Assembly: GCF_030272615.1 (NCBI RefSeq)
Contig: NC_081415.1
Coordinates: forward strand, 371,859,809-371,923,808
Direction: 5' to 3'
Length of the DNA: 64,000 nucleotides
Source: Cryptomeria japonica
Lineage: Eukaryota > Streptophyta > Pinopsida > Cupressales > Cupressaceae
The notes under the pieces are model-generated. The model was not told the DNA's origin. It made no database searches and saw only the letters and a list, made by a program, of their open reading frames with translations. This document shows, in pieces, positions 45,463-55,799 of the stretch. Numbering within the stretch: position 1 is the stretch's first letter; the number at the start of each line of letters is the position of its first letter. Both the position numbers and the translations under genes were made by a program.

Positions 45463-46079
45463 TTGTGCAGCACGAATACCCTGTTTCTTGTGGTACCACA
45501 GTGTTACTTTGCAGATATGCACTTGAAAAGGGTCATTATGGGAGGTAGACATATGACCAATGCATTTCTCTGCTCATTTGGTCGGGGAGTAGATGGTGAA
45601 TGCTCATCTGTCATGGCACCTTCCATGGATGATGGAGCAGATGAATCATCATATTTCGAGGCTGTTGGCAATTGCATAATCTTTTGGTTGGGTGTTCTTG
45701 CAGAGTCATTGGTGACGTGGCTGGAGCAACTAAAGCCGTTACTCTATTCTTATAATACTTTCTATGGTAGGCATGAGACATCTGACAACAAATCATATTT
45801 ATGGGCCTTGGCACACCTAACGACAGGGAAGATATAATCGATTTTGGCAGGAATGCTATGATTGTTCCAAAACTAGAATTTTTTGTTGGTATTATTGAGC
45901 TAGCCTCATCGTTCATGGTGTTTGAGAAAGATGACATGTTTTCCATTTTTCAATCACGGGGGAGCATTGATGATCTTCGAGATTCATTTCAGGATGAAGG
46001 GTTGATTTTAGAACTAGTTAATGATCTTTTCAATGTTTTGGATATATTAGTTGTAGGAGTTAATCATAATGTCATTTAG
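45463..46079 (+). pseudogene. Unrecognised 3' open segments of element E
   Basis: Frames at 45463-45837 and 45801-46079 are open but unmatched. The second is hydrophobic and acidic (FFVGIIELASSFMVFEKDD). A minus-strand frame overlaps. I cannot decide which is the real coding strand. The captured-fragment nature of the neighbours makes a third captured piece plausible. Confidence 0.35.
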
Positions 46080-46229
46080 TCTGATGTGCTTTGGAGAAGA
46101 TTAATCCAAAGTGTATATGAGTAGAAGATCGTGAAGCTAAAATCTAGCAGGCTGGTTGTAATATGAATTCGACAATGGAAGTAGGGATGCCAGTGCATGG
46201 TTGTGCCAGTTGGCCTTCATGGGGGAGAT

Positions 46230-46468
46230 TGTTGGGAATGTGAAGCCCAATGGTCACATGACCCTTTGTGTTCTCCCAACTATTCATCTCATATCTGAAT
46301 ATGATTATATAATGGTTGTGTGCAACACATGTATGAGAGATTGATTAATAGAAGTTATTCCCTACTTTGAGTGTGGATGCAAACAAATTTGCCAAACCAC
46401 GATAAATCGTGTGTTGTTTGCTTTTTCTATTTTTGTTATCATTTTCTGTGGTCGTTCTAATCCTGACA
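46230..46468 (+). repeat. 3' LTR of element E
   Basis: TGTTGGGAATGTGAAG to ATCCTGACA, 239 bp, preceded by the purine tract GGGGGAGAT. Confidence 0.88.
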
Positions 46469-47293
46469 CACACCACAAGCATCAAGGTATAGACTTGATG
46501 AAGATGTGTCGAGAGCAGGGAGCACACCAGAAACTGAATCAAAGAAGGATGAATTATATATATTCTCGACCTCCATACTGAACTTTACATTAAGTGCATG
46601 TAATTAGGTTGTAGGATTGATTTTCCATAGAGCCCTCAAATTCTTCTTTGTCTAGGATGATGTAGACATTCATATCATTTATTTCTCCTTGTTCAGTACT
46701 TTTGGAGATAGAATAAAAGTAGAATGTACATATTACCCATAAGCATTGTAGCTTATGAAATCTGCTATCAATGAAGAATTAGAGGTTAAAAGAGAAGACT
46801 ATGTTGCACTTGGCATGGAGTCCATGTGTATACTATCTACATTTGGCACACTGAATGCTCATAGGAGTTAGCATTTTGGGGGCAGTGGTAGAACTTAAAA
46901 GTTTAAATTTGTCCGAGTTTCAAATAGGGGCCAACAATTGGCTTTCATTGGGGATCACTATTCCTAGTAAAAGTACAGAACTCCAACATCTCTAGTATAA
47001 GTCAGTGCTTTAATAATTGGGAAACATAGTCAAAGGTATTTTAGGAGAGCAGGGCACTATTTGCAGAAGGGCAAAGGGGAGACTAAGCATAAATAAAAAA
47101 TGAGCAAGCGAAAATAGAAAACAAACAGAAAGGAAACTAGAATGCCAACACACTAAAACCACCTAAATATATACTTGGTCACAAGACCCTATCTCGATGG
47201 AAGCTTAAACATGCTCATGCAAAGCCATTGATAGGTTGAGATAAATATCTTCTGGTGCAAAACAATGATTGCCGAATAAAAAGAATCATTTTT
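46469..47293. other. Unassigned intergenic DNA
   Basis: AT-rich, with no coherent frame or repeat that I can recognise. Confidence 0.4.
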
Positions 47294-47998
47294 TGTTGGA
47301 AATATTAATTGTCCAAGCCACCAGTTTACCCCCAACGGATATCTCCCCACCTGCTTGTCAAGAGAGTTGAAGCAAAACAACCTGGAGAAGATTTGGTTAG
47401 GATTTTCACCCAACTGCTCCTGATGTGAACTACAAACAACAAAGGAATTAATGTGGTAGCTGAGTGTTTGAATTTTGAATTTGGGAGAATTTTGAATGGA
47501 TGACATATAGACAAAAAGAGAGAACATTCTCCCATAAGTTAGAAGCATAGAGTGAAGTGCAGATCAGTAGATCATAGTGAAGAAGTGTAGCTCCAGAGCG
47601 AGTGCAGAGAATATTGTGAACAACAACAACCTATGTGTTTGTGTGGTTTGTCAGTAGAGCAAGATAGCTTCTGACTGTTTGTGTTGTCAGTTGAGAAGTG
47701 ATTTCTCCTAATTGTGTGCAGCCCCAAGTGAGCATTGTAGTGAGCTCAAAGAAGCTTCATTAGCTCCTGATCACTGCTTGTAGGATTGTAATATGTAGTT
47801 AGTGTTTACAATTTGTTTTTGTATTTTTGTAGTCTCCAACCCAGTTTAATAGAAAGAAAGAAAACTTGCATGTCTCCTTGCATGTTATTGATTTTGTTCA
47901 TGTGGGTGTGTTCCCAACTATTTGGGAATTGAGACAATAGTCTCTATGTGCACTATTTTGGGTCCACCTAGCTTGAGAGATTTTTTTGTTCTTTCCAC
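47294..47998 (+). repeat. Probable 5' LTR of Copia element F
   Basis: The 3' end is fixed by the primer site at 48000. The start is inferred from TGTTGGAAATATT at 47294. The end of the stretch (47840-47998) looks like the R-U5 of a Copia LTR. No partner LTR is in the window. Confidence 0.5.
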
Positions 47999-47999
47999 A

Positions 48000-48011
48000 T
48001 GGTATTAGAGC
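48000..48011 (+). promoter_or_regulatory. Primer binding site of F (tRNA-iMet type)
   Basis: TGGTATTAGAGC, one C to T change from the initiator tRNA-Met complement TGGTATCAGAGC. Confidence 0.8.
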
Positions 48012-48088
48012 TATAGAGCTATAGATCCCTAAATCCTTGTGAGAAGGGCATTTGCATTTTCTAGGTGCTTGAGTTGTGTGTAGGAGAC

Positions 48089-48643
48089 ATGGATGGAGAT
48101 GAAGGAAAGGGTTGGAAACAATCTCCATCCTTTAATGGACAAAATTATGATGTTTGGGCCAAGAAGATGAAGACCATCATGGTTGCAAATGATTTGTGGG
48201 AACTTTGTGCAATTGGGTTTGTGGATACGACTGATCCAACTCAGTATGCTACCCTCACAAACAATCAAAAGATCTAGTTGAGGGAAACAAGAAGAAAATA
48301 TGCTAAGGCATTGAGTTTGATTGAAGCAACCTTGACAGAGGCCATATTTCCTAGAATAGAAGTAGCTAACTATGCTAAGGAGGCATGGGAAATCCTCCAA
48401 ACCAATTACAAAGGGACTGATAAATTCAGATTGGTGAAGCTCCAGATGCTTAGAAGAGATTTTGAGACTCTTCAAATGAAGGATAGTGAGTCCATTTCAA
48501 AATTTCATACAAGAGTCTCTGGTTTATTGAACCAGCTAAGGTCAAATGGAGAAACCATGGAGGAGCAGAGGATTATTGAGAAAATCATTTGAAGTTTGCC
48601 ATCAAAATTTGATGCAATAGTGATTGCCATTGAAGAGTCAAAG
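48089..48643 (+). pseudogene. gag: Copia F Gag, N-terminal part
   Basis: It starts at 48089 (MDGDEGKGWKQSPSFNGQNY). The Copia Gag (UBN2-type) hallmarks follow: YDVWAKKMKTIM, an in-frame TAG at 48274, then AWEILQTNYKGTDKFRLVKL and FHTRVSGLLNQLRSNGE. A stop in place of Arg/Trp lies at 48591, then SLPSKFDAIVIAIEESK leads into the G insertion point. Confidence 0.85.
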
Positions 48644-51439
48644 TGTGAGGCCCTACCCCGACTCAGTTTGACATTTTCAGTTATTTGCATATTGAGACTA
48701 TTATAGATGCTTTATTTTATGCTTTATGGATTTAGAACTTATATGATTCCATGATTTGGATCACATTGACATATGTTGATGCTTTATTTTATGCATGATG
48801 ATTATGAAACTATAGATATGTTGCTAGAATAGAATTACATTGATATGGTAAATGTCATTATTGGAATTGCAGGACTTCATTTTTGATGATAGAAAGATGA
48901 TGCTTATTTTATGAATGGTTCAATTTTGAGAATTATGTTAATTGCTTATGTGAAATCAAATTTAATTGAATGAGATATTGAATTATTGTTGACAATGTAT
49001 GAGTGTTTGATGTGCAATTTAGTTCTATGTATTTAATTATGTATAACTGTGATTATCTGGAATTACTAATGTGTTAATTGAGATGCGCAAGAAAATTATC
49101 CATGTGACCATGGAATTTATATGGAGAACCAAACCTAGACCAATGTACGTTTGTTAAGCCGGGAGTTGTCTATTTGGAGAGACAACACCCCATTTGTAAT
49201 GTATTTTATTTGTGAAGTGTATGATGCTTGAGTGTTAAAATTAATTTTTATGTATATGTGTAATCCTACAAGAGACAAATTCCATGTGTGATTTTTATAT
49301 TGTATTTTTATTGTGTCACTTGACACATGTGCTGATTAGTGTCACTGATTTTGACTTGTCTCTTGGAGGGAGTTTTGTTTCTACCAAAGCCATTCAAAAA
49401 ACATGAGTGTGGTCCCAAATTTGCCTTGGGTAGCGAGTCTTGGGAGTGGTCAACTCAGGTTGACCCGTAGGTAAACTTTAGTTGGGTTTCTAAGGGGTTA
49501 AATGGACTCTTAGGGTCAGTTTTAAGGCTTTTCCAAAGGTCCAAAGGGTATACCTATGGGTTAGGGGTATTTTGAAACATGTGACTTCTCCCATGTGACT
49601 ATTTAGTCACCTCAAAAAGTGGTGTTTCCAAGGTGAACGAAAATTCAACTTAGAAAGTTCCTCCTAGGATAGACAACCTTCCCTTTTGATGTCAAACTCT
49701 CTTCCCCATCTTCTCTCACCTTTTCCCTTTCCAGTTTTAGTAATGTGTAAGAGTTTGGGAAGAGCAACCAATGGGAACTCTCACCTCACCCAAGGGGTTG
49801 GGAAGTGTGTGAGAGGCCTTCTTAGGCAAGAATTGGAGACTTAGTGAGTAATCACCCACTCTCCATTTTTGGAGATTATGCTTTTGCTTTGAAAATTAGT
49901 AGTAGAATTAGAATTTTTGGAAAAAGTTTGGAGAAAAAGTTTGTGTGGAATTGGGCAGCTCATCCCCAACTAAATCTAGCATACCTATTGGCAGAATAAG
50001 GTTGGTTTTTATCTCCTCTTATTTATGTTGTTTATGTTTGTTATGTTGTTTGGTTGAAGGAAAGAAATGCTTGTGGAAAAGATGTGTTTATGTAAATTGT
50101 TGTCGGAGAAGAAAAATGTGTAGTTTTCATTTCTATGTTTTGTTTATGTGTTCTTGTTTTTTTTTTTGGGAGTGTCCAAGATCTCCTACTCTTGGGGAAG
50201 TAGGATGGTCCTGGGGTGGAAGGAGTATGACAGCCTTGGGTGAGAGGCTCTCCTTATGGAGAGTGATCTCAAGGGTGTCCTTTGTGACCCTTGTTGCATA
50301 GCCTTGTGTATGCATTTGGGGGTCATAAGGGGAGAAAATATGGCCTTTGAGCCTTTGGGGGGCATAAGGTATGGAGATGTATCTTGTTGTATTTTGTGTT
50401 GCCATGAGGTGGCTTGAGTTGTAATTTTTGGGCTTGCAATCTCCCCAATGGTACTTGGTCCACTTCCACCCGTGGAATGAACATCACAAGTGTGGTGAAA
50501 GTGTAGCTTGGGATGGGAAGATGTATGTTGAGTGTTTTCCTTTATTGTTGTGGAGTTTGCTTGTTTGTAACCCGTCTAGTGCTTGGTTATCCAAGCTCGG
50601 GGGTGGCTTCTAGTAAGCCTAGGCTGGGAGGTGAGCTCTCCATGGTCAAAGTTGTATTTTACTGCAGGTTGCTTGGGATGGGAAAAGAAAGAAGAAAAAA
50701 AGCTTGTTGCTGTTTTATGTTGCAGAATAGTTTGAAAGGAAATTGTATTTTATTTTGTAGTAGAAAAAGACAAGAGAAGTCAATGTTGTATTTACCTTTC
50801 CAAAAGCAAGTATGTATTTCAATATAAGCTCTTCCCCCATTAACAAGGGGAGACTAGTAGGATTTTCAAGCCCCATATGTAATGCTTCCTCATTTAGAAA
50901 TAAATAAAATGCTTAAAGAAATGCATGTGTATACTTAGTTATTTTTGTCAAAAAGAATGTAGAAGCTTTATTAAGTTCTATGTTTTCAAAAAAATATATG
51001 TATCAAGCTGATGCATTTTTATGAATTCTGCAAATAAATTTAATTCATTATTACATGTTCTTTTATGTTATTATGATGCTGCACATAAATAAATCAGTCT
51101 ATTATTTTCCCATTTAATACAGAAATTAAACCATAATGTAATAGCTTATTTTATAAAAAAAAAGAAAGGATGAGCATTTAGTTTTTAGGTCTACTTTGTT
51201 TACCAAAAAGATTGTATTTTATGTTGCTGTTAGTATGCATTATTAGTACAGAATGCTTGAAAACAAATAACCCATATAGTCATCTTATTTTTTCTCTAAA
51301 CTAGGTCTAGTAGGTTAAGGAATTAGTAAGCCTTGAGTTTGTAAACAAAGAAAATATGGGCAAAATTTTAAGCCTAGTTATTGACAGAATAGCAAAGTAT
51401 ATTACCTCTACTTTTTGCTGCAAACCATTTATTTGTTTT

Positions 51440-51640
51440 CTGCTTATTATAAAGAAATATATATATATATATATAAAATATATATATATATACACACACA
51501 TTTAAATGTATAGAACTGAGAAAGTTAAATAGCTCTTAAGCAAAATGAAATGGATATACAAATCTACATATATTGTTATATATACATATATATATTTATA
51601 TATATATATATATAAAAATATATATTTAAATATAAAAAAA
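51440..51640. repeat. AT-rich microsatellites in G
   Basis: Several (AT)n and TATATA/CACA runs occur at 51457-51500 and 51570-51640, with another (AT)n at 52430-52456. They flank the GC-rich minisatellite. Confidence 0.85.
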
Positions 51641-51760
51641 AAAGATAGAAACAATTTAGTTTTTTTTGTTGTTTTGTTTTTTTAAATAAAAAAATTATGA
51701 AAAAAAAAAGGGGTTTTTCTTTAAACAAAGCAACGGGTTGTATGCCGGGGGCCGCAGCCT

Positions 51761-51955
51761 TGGGCGGCGACGCCCACAGCCTGTGGGTGCCCGCAGCTGT
51801 GGGTGGCGCCGTCCACAGGCTGTGGAACCCACAGTCTGTGGGCGGCGACGCCCGCAGCCTGCGGGAGCCGCAGTCTGTGGGCGGCGACGTCCGTAGCCTG
51901 CGGGAGCCACAGACTGCGGGTGGCGCCGTCCGCAGCCCACAGTACCCCGCCCTGC
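51761..51955. repeat. GC-rich 39-bp minisatellite in G
   Basis: About five copies of a 39-bp unit starting TGGGCGGCGACGCCCGCAGC. The unit holds internal inverted pairs (GCAGCCTGCGGG). Since 39 is a multiple of three, long open frames arise on both strands as 13-residue repeats; these are not supported as genes. GC content is about 70% in an otherwise AT-rich element. Confidence 0.85.
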
Positions 51956-52253
51956 CACCACCTCCCCCTGCATCCTCCGCTCTGCCCCCTCCTTCCTCCT
52001 CCGCCAATAAACAAGAAACAAAAAAAAAAGATACCCTCGTTCGGCCCTGCGCGCGCTGCCATGGGGAAATTTGCTAAACAAAAAAAAAATGCCCCTCCCA
52101 TGGCCGCCGCCCACTTCTTCACCTGCACACACACACAAAATAAATAAGATAAAAAAAAAAAGTCATACTCACACACAAATAAATAGAACATCACACACAC
52201 ACAGCCCACACTCAAAAAAGAAAAAAAAAACATATGAAGATTAAAACACACAC

Positions 52254-52280
52254 GCCCTAACCCTAAATTCGGGTTAGGGC
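52254..52280. repeat. Telomere-motif hairpin in G
   Basis: A perfect 10-bp inverted repeat: arm GCCCTAACCC, 7-nt loop, arm GGGTTAGGGC. It contains the plant-like telomere word in both directions but is not a telomere array. Confidence 0.85.
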
Positions 52281-52428
52281 AAATACACATGGGAATACTT
52301 TAAAGCAAAATATTTATGGGTTGGATGTTGGAAAAACTAGGGTTAGTTGTGAACTCTTTTAAAATTTCTTTTAAAATAAAAGGGGCATATTATTAGACTA
52401 AAGAATGGAAAACTTTTCCCCTCCATGG

Positions 52429-52461
<33 letters not shown>

Positions 52462-52979
52462 AATTAATATTTATATTAAATCCAATAGTTATTTGAAAAT
52501 TTAGCAATGCCCTTTAACTTATCAAATGGATTAAAAAGTATTTCAATAAGGAGATTTTGGACCCTTGGGTGAATAAAAGGGGTAGGTAGGGTCAAATTGG
52601 TCCCTCTCTAAATTTTAAATTTTAAGGCATTTTAAACTTATGGAGATTTTATTTATTAGGATTGTCAAATTTAATAACTAGGACAACTTATTTAGACACA
52701 AGGCAAATAAAGACTATAAGAGATTATTAGTCAAATAATTTTAGAAATTGTATATTAAGTTTTAGACTAAACGTTGGAGAGTTTAATTATTTAATAATGG
52801 GGATTAGCGATAACTTCTTGGAGAAATATTTAGCTCACTTATAACTCGTATTAATCATCGCTTAATTAATTTAATTGTTTGACACACTCAAAACATAGTT
52901 AAGACCAAACTAGTTGCATTAATTTAATTAAGGTAGTAGTACTAAGTTAAGTATTTAAAAAAAAAAAAATTTATTCCGT

Positions 52980-53003
52980 TCATGCCCAAAAGTTTGGGCA
53001 TGA
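52980..53003. repeat. Terminal hairpin at the 3' end of G
   Basis: A perfect 11-bp inverted repeat (arms TCATGCCCAAA and TTTGGGCATGA, 2-nt loop) ends two bases before the CAAAG duplication. Confidence 0.88.
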
Positions 53004-53010
53004 CACAAAG

Positions 53011-53759
53011 GATCTGTCAATATTGATAGTTGATGAGTTGATGGGTTCTCTTCAAACCCTTGAGCAACACTTAAATAGGTCTGCTACTTCTTCCCAACAA
53101 AAAGCTTTCAAAGCTCAAGCTAGTGCAAGAGGCAGGGGGAGAGGAAGAAGCGATAAGATTTCAAGAGGCTGAGTTCGTGGCAATGAAGAATGATTAGGAG
53201 GAGCAAACAACCAAGAGGGAGCGAGCAACTCTCAAAATAACTCCAAACAAGGCAAGACAAATGACAAATCGAATTAGAGGCATGACAAGAGAAATGTTGA
53301 ATTCTTTAACTGTCATAAGTTTGGGGATTATGCAAGAGATTGCTAGGAAAAGTAAGGTAATCAGTCAAAACAAAGTGCTAATGTGGCTGATGTGAATGTG
53401 GGTGAAAATAATCAGTCCACAACCTTCATCATATGCAACACTGGTGAGGAAGGCATCCATGAAGTATGGTATTTGGACAGCGGTTGCAGTAACCACATGA
53501 GGGGTAATGAGAGTTTGTTCTCATTTATTAACAAGAATGTCAAATCTAAAATCAAAATGGGGAACAATGGAATAGTTCCAGTTGAAGGAAGATGATCTAT
53601 TATGATCCGCACCAAGCAAGGTGAGAAGAAGGAGATTGAGAATATTTATTTTGTCCCGGACATTAAACATAATCTCATGAGTGTTGGTTAGTTGATCCAA
53701 AATGGATACAAGATGTTGATGGAGAAGGTCGAGTGTGTCATTTTTGACAAAGATGGGAG
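53011..53759 (+). pseudogene. gag: Copia F Gag C-terminus, zinc knuckle and protease
   Basis: After the G insertion Gag resumes (DLSILIVDELMGSLQTLEQH), passes an RGRGRGR stretch, then a decayed knuckle FNCHKFGDYARDC in which the first Cys is Phe and the His is Asp. The frame at 53383-53595 has EVWYLDSGCSNHM, the Copia protease active site (D-S-G intact). Pre-integrase sequence follows (IYFVPDIKHNLMSVG). H1 interrupts it at 53759. Confidence 0.83.
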
Positions 53760-54866
53760 TGTATACACATAAAATTGGCTATGAGCGATTAAATAAATAT
53801 TTTATATTTATTTAATAATTATTCTTCTATTAAATAGTTAATTTAAAAAGATTAATTAATTTAATTCATTTCATGTATTTCTATTAATTAATTTAATTGA
53901 AATGTTTAATTAATTAATTCATTTATCCTTTTCTTATAATCAATTAATTAAATATCTATTTAATTCATTTATCCTTTTCTTCTAATCAATTAATTAAATA
54001 TCCTATAGTCTCAAAATATTAAATGATTTAATTCATTTCCAACTCATCTTCCATCTCCACTTCATCTTTCCTTTGCCAACTCATCCATCACGTGGCTAAA
54101 TTAATTCAACAAATTAAAATAAATATAACATTTATTAGCCTTATCTACAACTTCCAAAATAAATGAAATATTGTGTATGCACACATATTTCTTAACCTTC
54201 TTCTATATTCTCTCCAACATCCCCACATCTTAGGAAGGACTTGAGTCCACTTTTCCTCTCATTCCTAAATCTTCTCCAACCATCCCTAGATTCCCTTAGT
54301 CAGCAACCCAGTCAAGGTGAGATGAGTGACACTTGTCTTCTCCTTCCGCCTTTCTCTCAACCTTCAACTTTGCTCACAACCATCCAAATTTGCAGATCTG
54401 ATCATGACCGTTGATCCAGGACACATCATCCTATCCTCTCAAAAGTCTATAAAAGTAGGAGTTTGAGTTGAGAAAGAGTTAGTCTTCAAGTTAAAAATTT
54501 GAGAAAACTTATGCATCTTCGAGTTTTTATCTTGAAGCAATTAACAATTTAGTATAATCATTTAGCTTTAAATCATTTGCATTGCATATCATATTATCAG
54601 TTAACTATCAGTTATCAATCCATTCTTCATATGCCATCTTGGAAGCTATTAGCACTTCTCTGAGAGCAAATCATCTGCAACCATGAATAGTGGAGTTAGG
54701 ACACAATGAGACTTAAATCATGAAGGTAATACTATGGTTTTTATTTTAATATCAATTTCATATAGTTTCATTGTTTGAGTTTGGATTTCCTATAGAATTT
54801 CCTTTGTATATTGTGAAAATAATATGTTGTAGGTAGTATTCTGATGATGAAATTCAAGTCGACACA
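53760..54866 (+). repeat. LTR of element H1
   Basis: TGTATACACATAAAATTGGC to CGACACA, 1,107 bp, about 90% identical by eye to the H2 LTR at 62350-63358 over the parts compared. AT-repeat-rich U3 (53790-54000). The ~100-bp size difference is mainly one missing stretch in H2 (matching about 54430-54515). Confidence 0.88.
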
Positions 54867-54869
54867 TTT

Positions 54870-54887
54870 TGGCACCCACCGTGGGGC
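54870..54887 (+). promoter_or_regulatory. Primer binding site of H1 (tRNA-Lys type)
   Basis: TGGCACCCACCGTGGGGC matches the tRNA-Lys complement at 17 of 18 bases; the one change is CpG decay. Confidence 0.88.
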
Positions 54888-54899
54888 TAGAGCCTCACA

Positions 54900-55210
54900 T
54901 ATGTCTTTCTAATATCCTGTCTAGTTCTCACAAACATAAGTTTAATGGATTTGTAATCCAGATTCACTCCTGTGTGAGTTCTGACAATGATTTCATTTAA
55001 TATATTAGCACTTTTGTCTCGTGGGTTAGCACATTTGGCATTTAGGTTATTGCTTTTATTGGCAAAACAACACATTTGATCCTTAGATTAGCGCTTTTAT
55101 CTCTGAGATTAACGCATTTATTATTTTGATTAGTGCTTTTGTTAGTGAATTCTCATATTTTAGTCTGTAGAGCAACACTTTCATATTGCAGGTTCACACT
55201 TTTGTCCTCT
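54900..55210 (+). repeat. Leader repeat cluster of H1
   Basis: About thirteen copies of TTAGCGCTTTTGT-type words, many decayed to TTAGCACTTTTGT, AACACATTT and similar. Homology to the H2 leader runs to CCTCTAGGTCA and then stops at about 55209, so H1 is truncated there. Confidence 0.8.
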
Positions 55211-55450
55211 AGGTCAGTGCACAGAGAGAATGGCCCTTCATCATGTCTTTTTTACATGCCATAGAAGTGGACCCAAAATGTGTAGATTTTGAAGTATCAT
55301 AATATGAACTAGATGAAGGTGGTTTAATATTATGTCTCAGGAGAAGGTTTTGAAACTCATCAATCTTGTTTGCATAACATTGATGCTCATCATGTATTGT
55401 CTTAGTACAATATTCGCACTTTAGTTTATCCTTCTTAGATCAATATATCT
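55211..55450 (-). pseudogene. Orphan CCHC zinc-knuckle coding fragment
   Basis: On the minus strand an open stretch of about 75 codons runs from a TGA near 55448 to the H1 junction. It has KDKLKCEYCTKTIHDEHQCY with a canonical CX2CX4HX4C knuckle (55377-55418). A Ser-rich tail follows. It is best read as part of a Gag from a Copia-like element. It lies beyond the PPT-like tract of Copia I, so either it belongs to another inserted copy or I was rearranged. Confidence 0.5.
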
Positions 55451-55615
55451 TATAAGAGGAAGAAAATATGAAGTATCATGTGATTGTGTGTCCTTGGGCT
55501 ACTCATGTAACTTGGAAATTTGTTTCTTGCATTTTCCATGTGAAGCATTTTGATTTGAAGTGCTCTGGTATGTAGAATCAATTCATCCTTTGGGGCACAA
55601 CATTTTAGCTTCCTT

Positions 55616-55640
55616 TCTCCCCCTTTGACATCAATGGCAA
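55616..55640 (-). promoter_or_regulatory. PPT-like tract of Copia I
   Basis: In element sense CATTGATGTCAAAGGGGGAG, then AAAGGAAG. The same word with the same upstream CATTGATG occurs near the 3' ends of K (5811-5830) and C (22820-22838). Confidence 0.75.
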
Positions 55641-55799
55641 AGGACAACAAATTCTCCTACTCTTACTCTTATTTGCATACTAAAATACTCTGCAAGACCA
55701 ACAATTCTACTTGTGGCAAGGAGTCAACCCTCCCCTCAACTTGTAATTCCTCTTGAATCAAGAGGAGAGGGCTACCACCCCCAAATTATGGCTAAGATA

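Larger units (their letters stand above)
43006..46468 (+). mobile_element. Element E: short non-autonomous LTR element carrying captured sequences
   Basis: LTRs of 238-239 bp (43006-43243 and 46230-46468) bound a 3.46-kb element, with a PBS (43246-43257), a PPT (GGGGGAGAT, 46221-46229) and flanks CCCAC and CACAC (4 of 5 match). The interior has no gag or pol motif. It contains an acidic coiled-coil ORF and pieces resembling two host gene families (MCTP C2 domain, patatin-like phospholipase). This is the structure of a gene-capturing, Bs1-like element. Confidence 0.82.
48644..53005 (+). mobile_element. Element G: probable 4.36-kb solo LTR inserted in Copia F
   Basis: The sequence from TGTGAGGCCCTACC to GGGCATGACA is flanked by a perfect CAAAG duplication (48639-48643 and 53006-53010). 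Joining the flanks restores the F Gag reading frame (IEESK to DLSILIVDEL). I find no internal repeat of the ends, no PBS and no pol, so it is best read as a solo LTR of a long-LTR element. Strand is by convention, because only TG/CA ends guide it. Inside are AT microsatellites, a GC-rich minisatellite and two perfect hairpins. Confidence 0.7.

Noticed and set aside
47189-47548. 119-codon minus-strand ORF
   Set aside because: Overlaps the probable Copia F LTR start; composition is random-like and no motif is seen.
49945-50827. Plus-strand ORFs of 60-118 codons within G
   Set aside because: Cys/Leu-rich translations without domain features or homologues that I recognise, inside a solo LTR; likely chance.
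51576-52290. Several 110-190-codon ORFs on both strands
   Set aside because: They arise from the 39-bp minisatellite (a multiple of three without stops) and from low-complexity T/A runs. No start context or domain.
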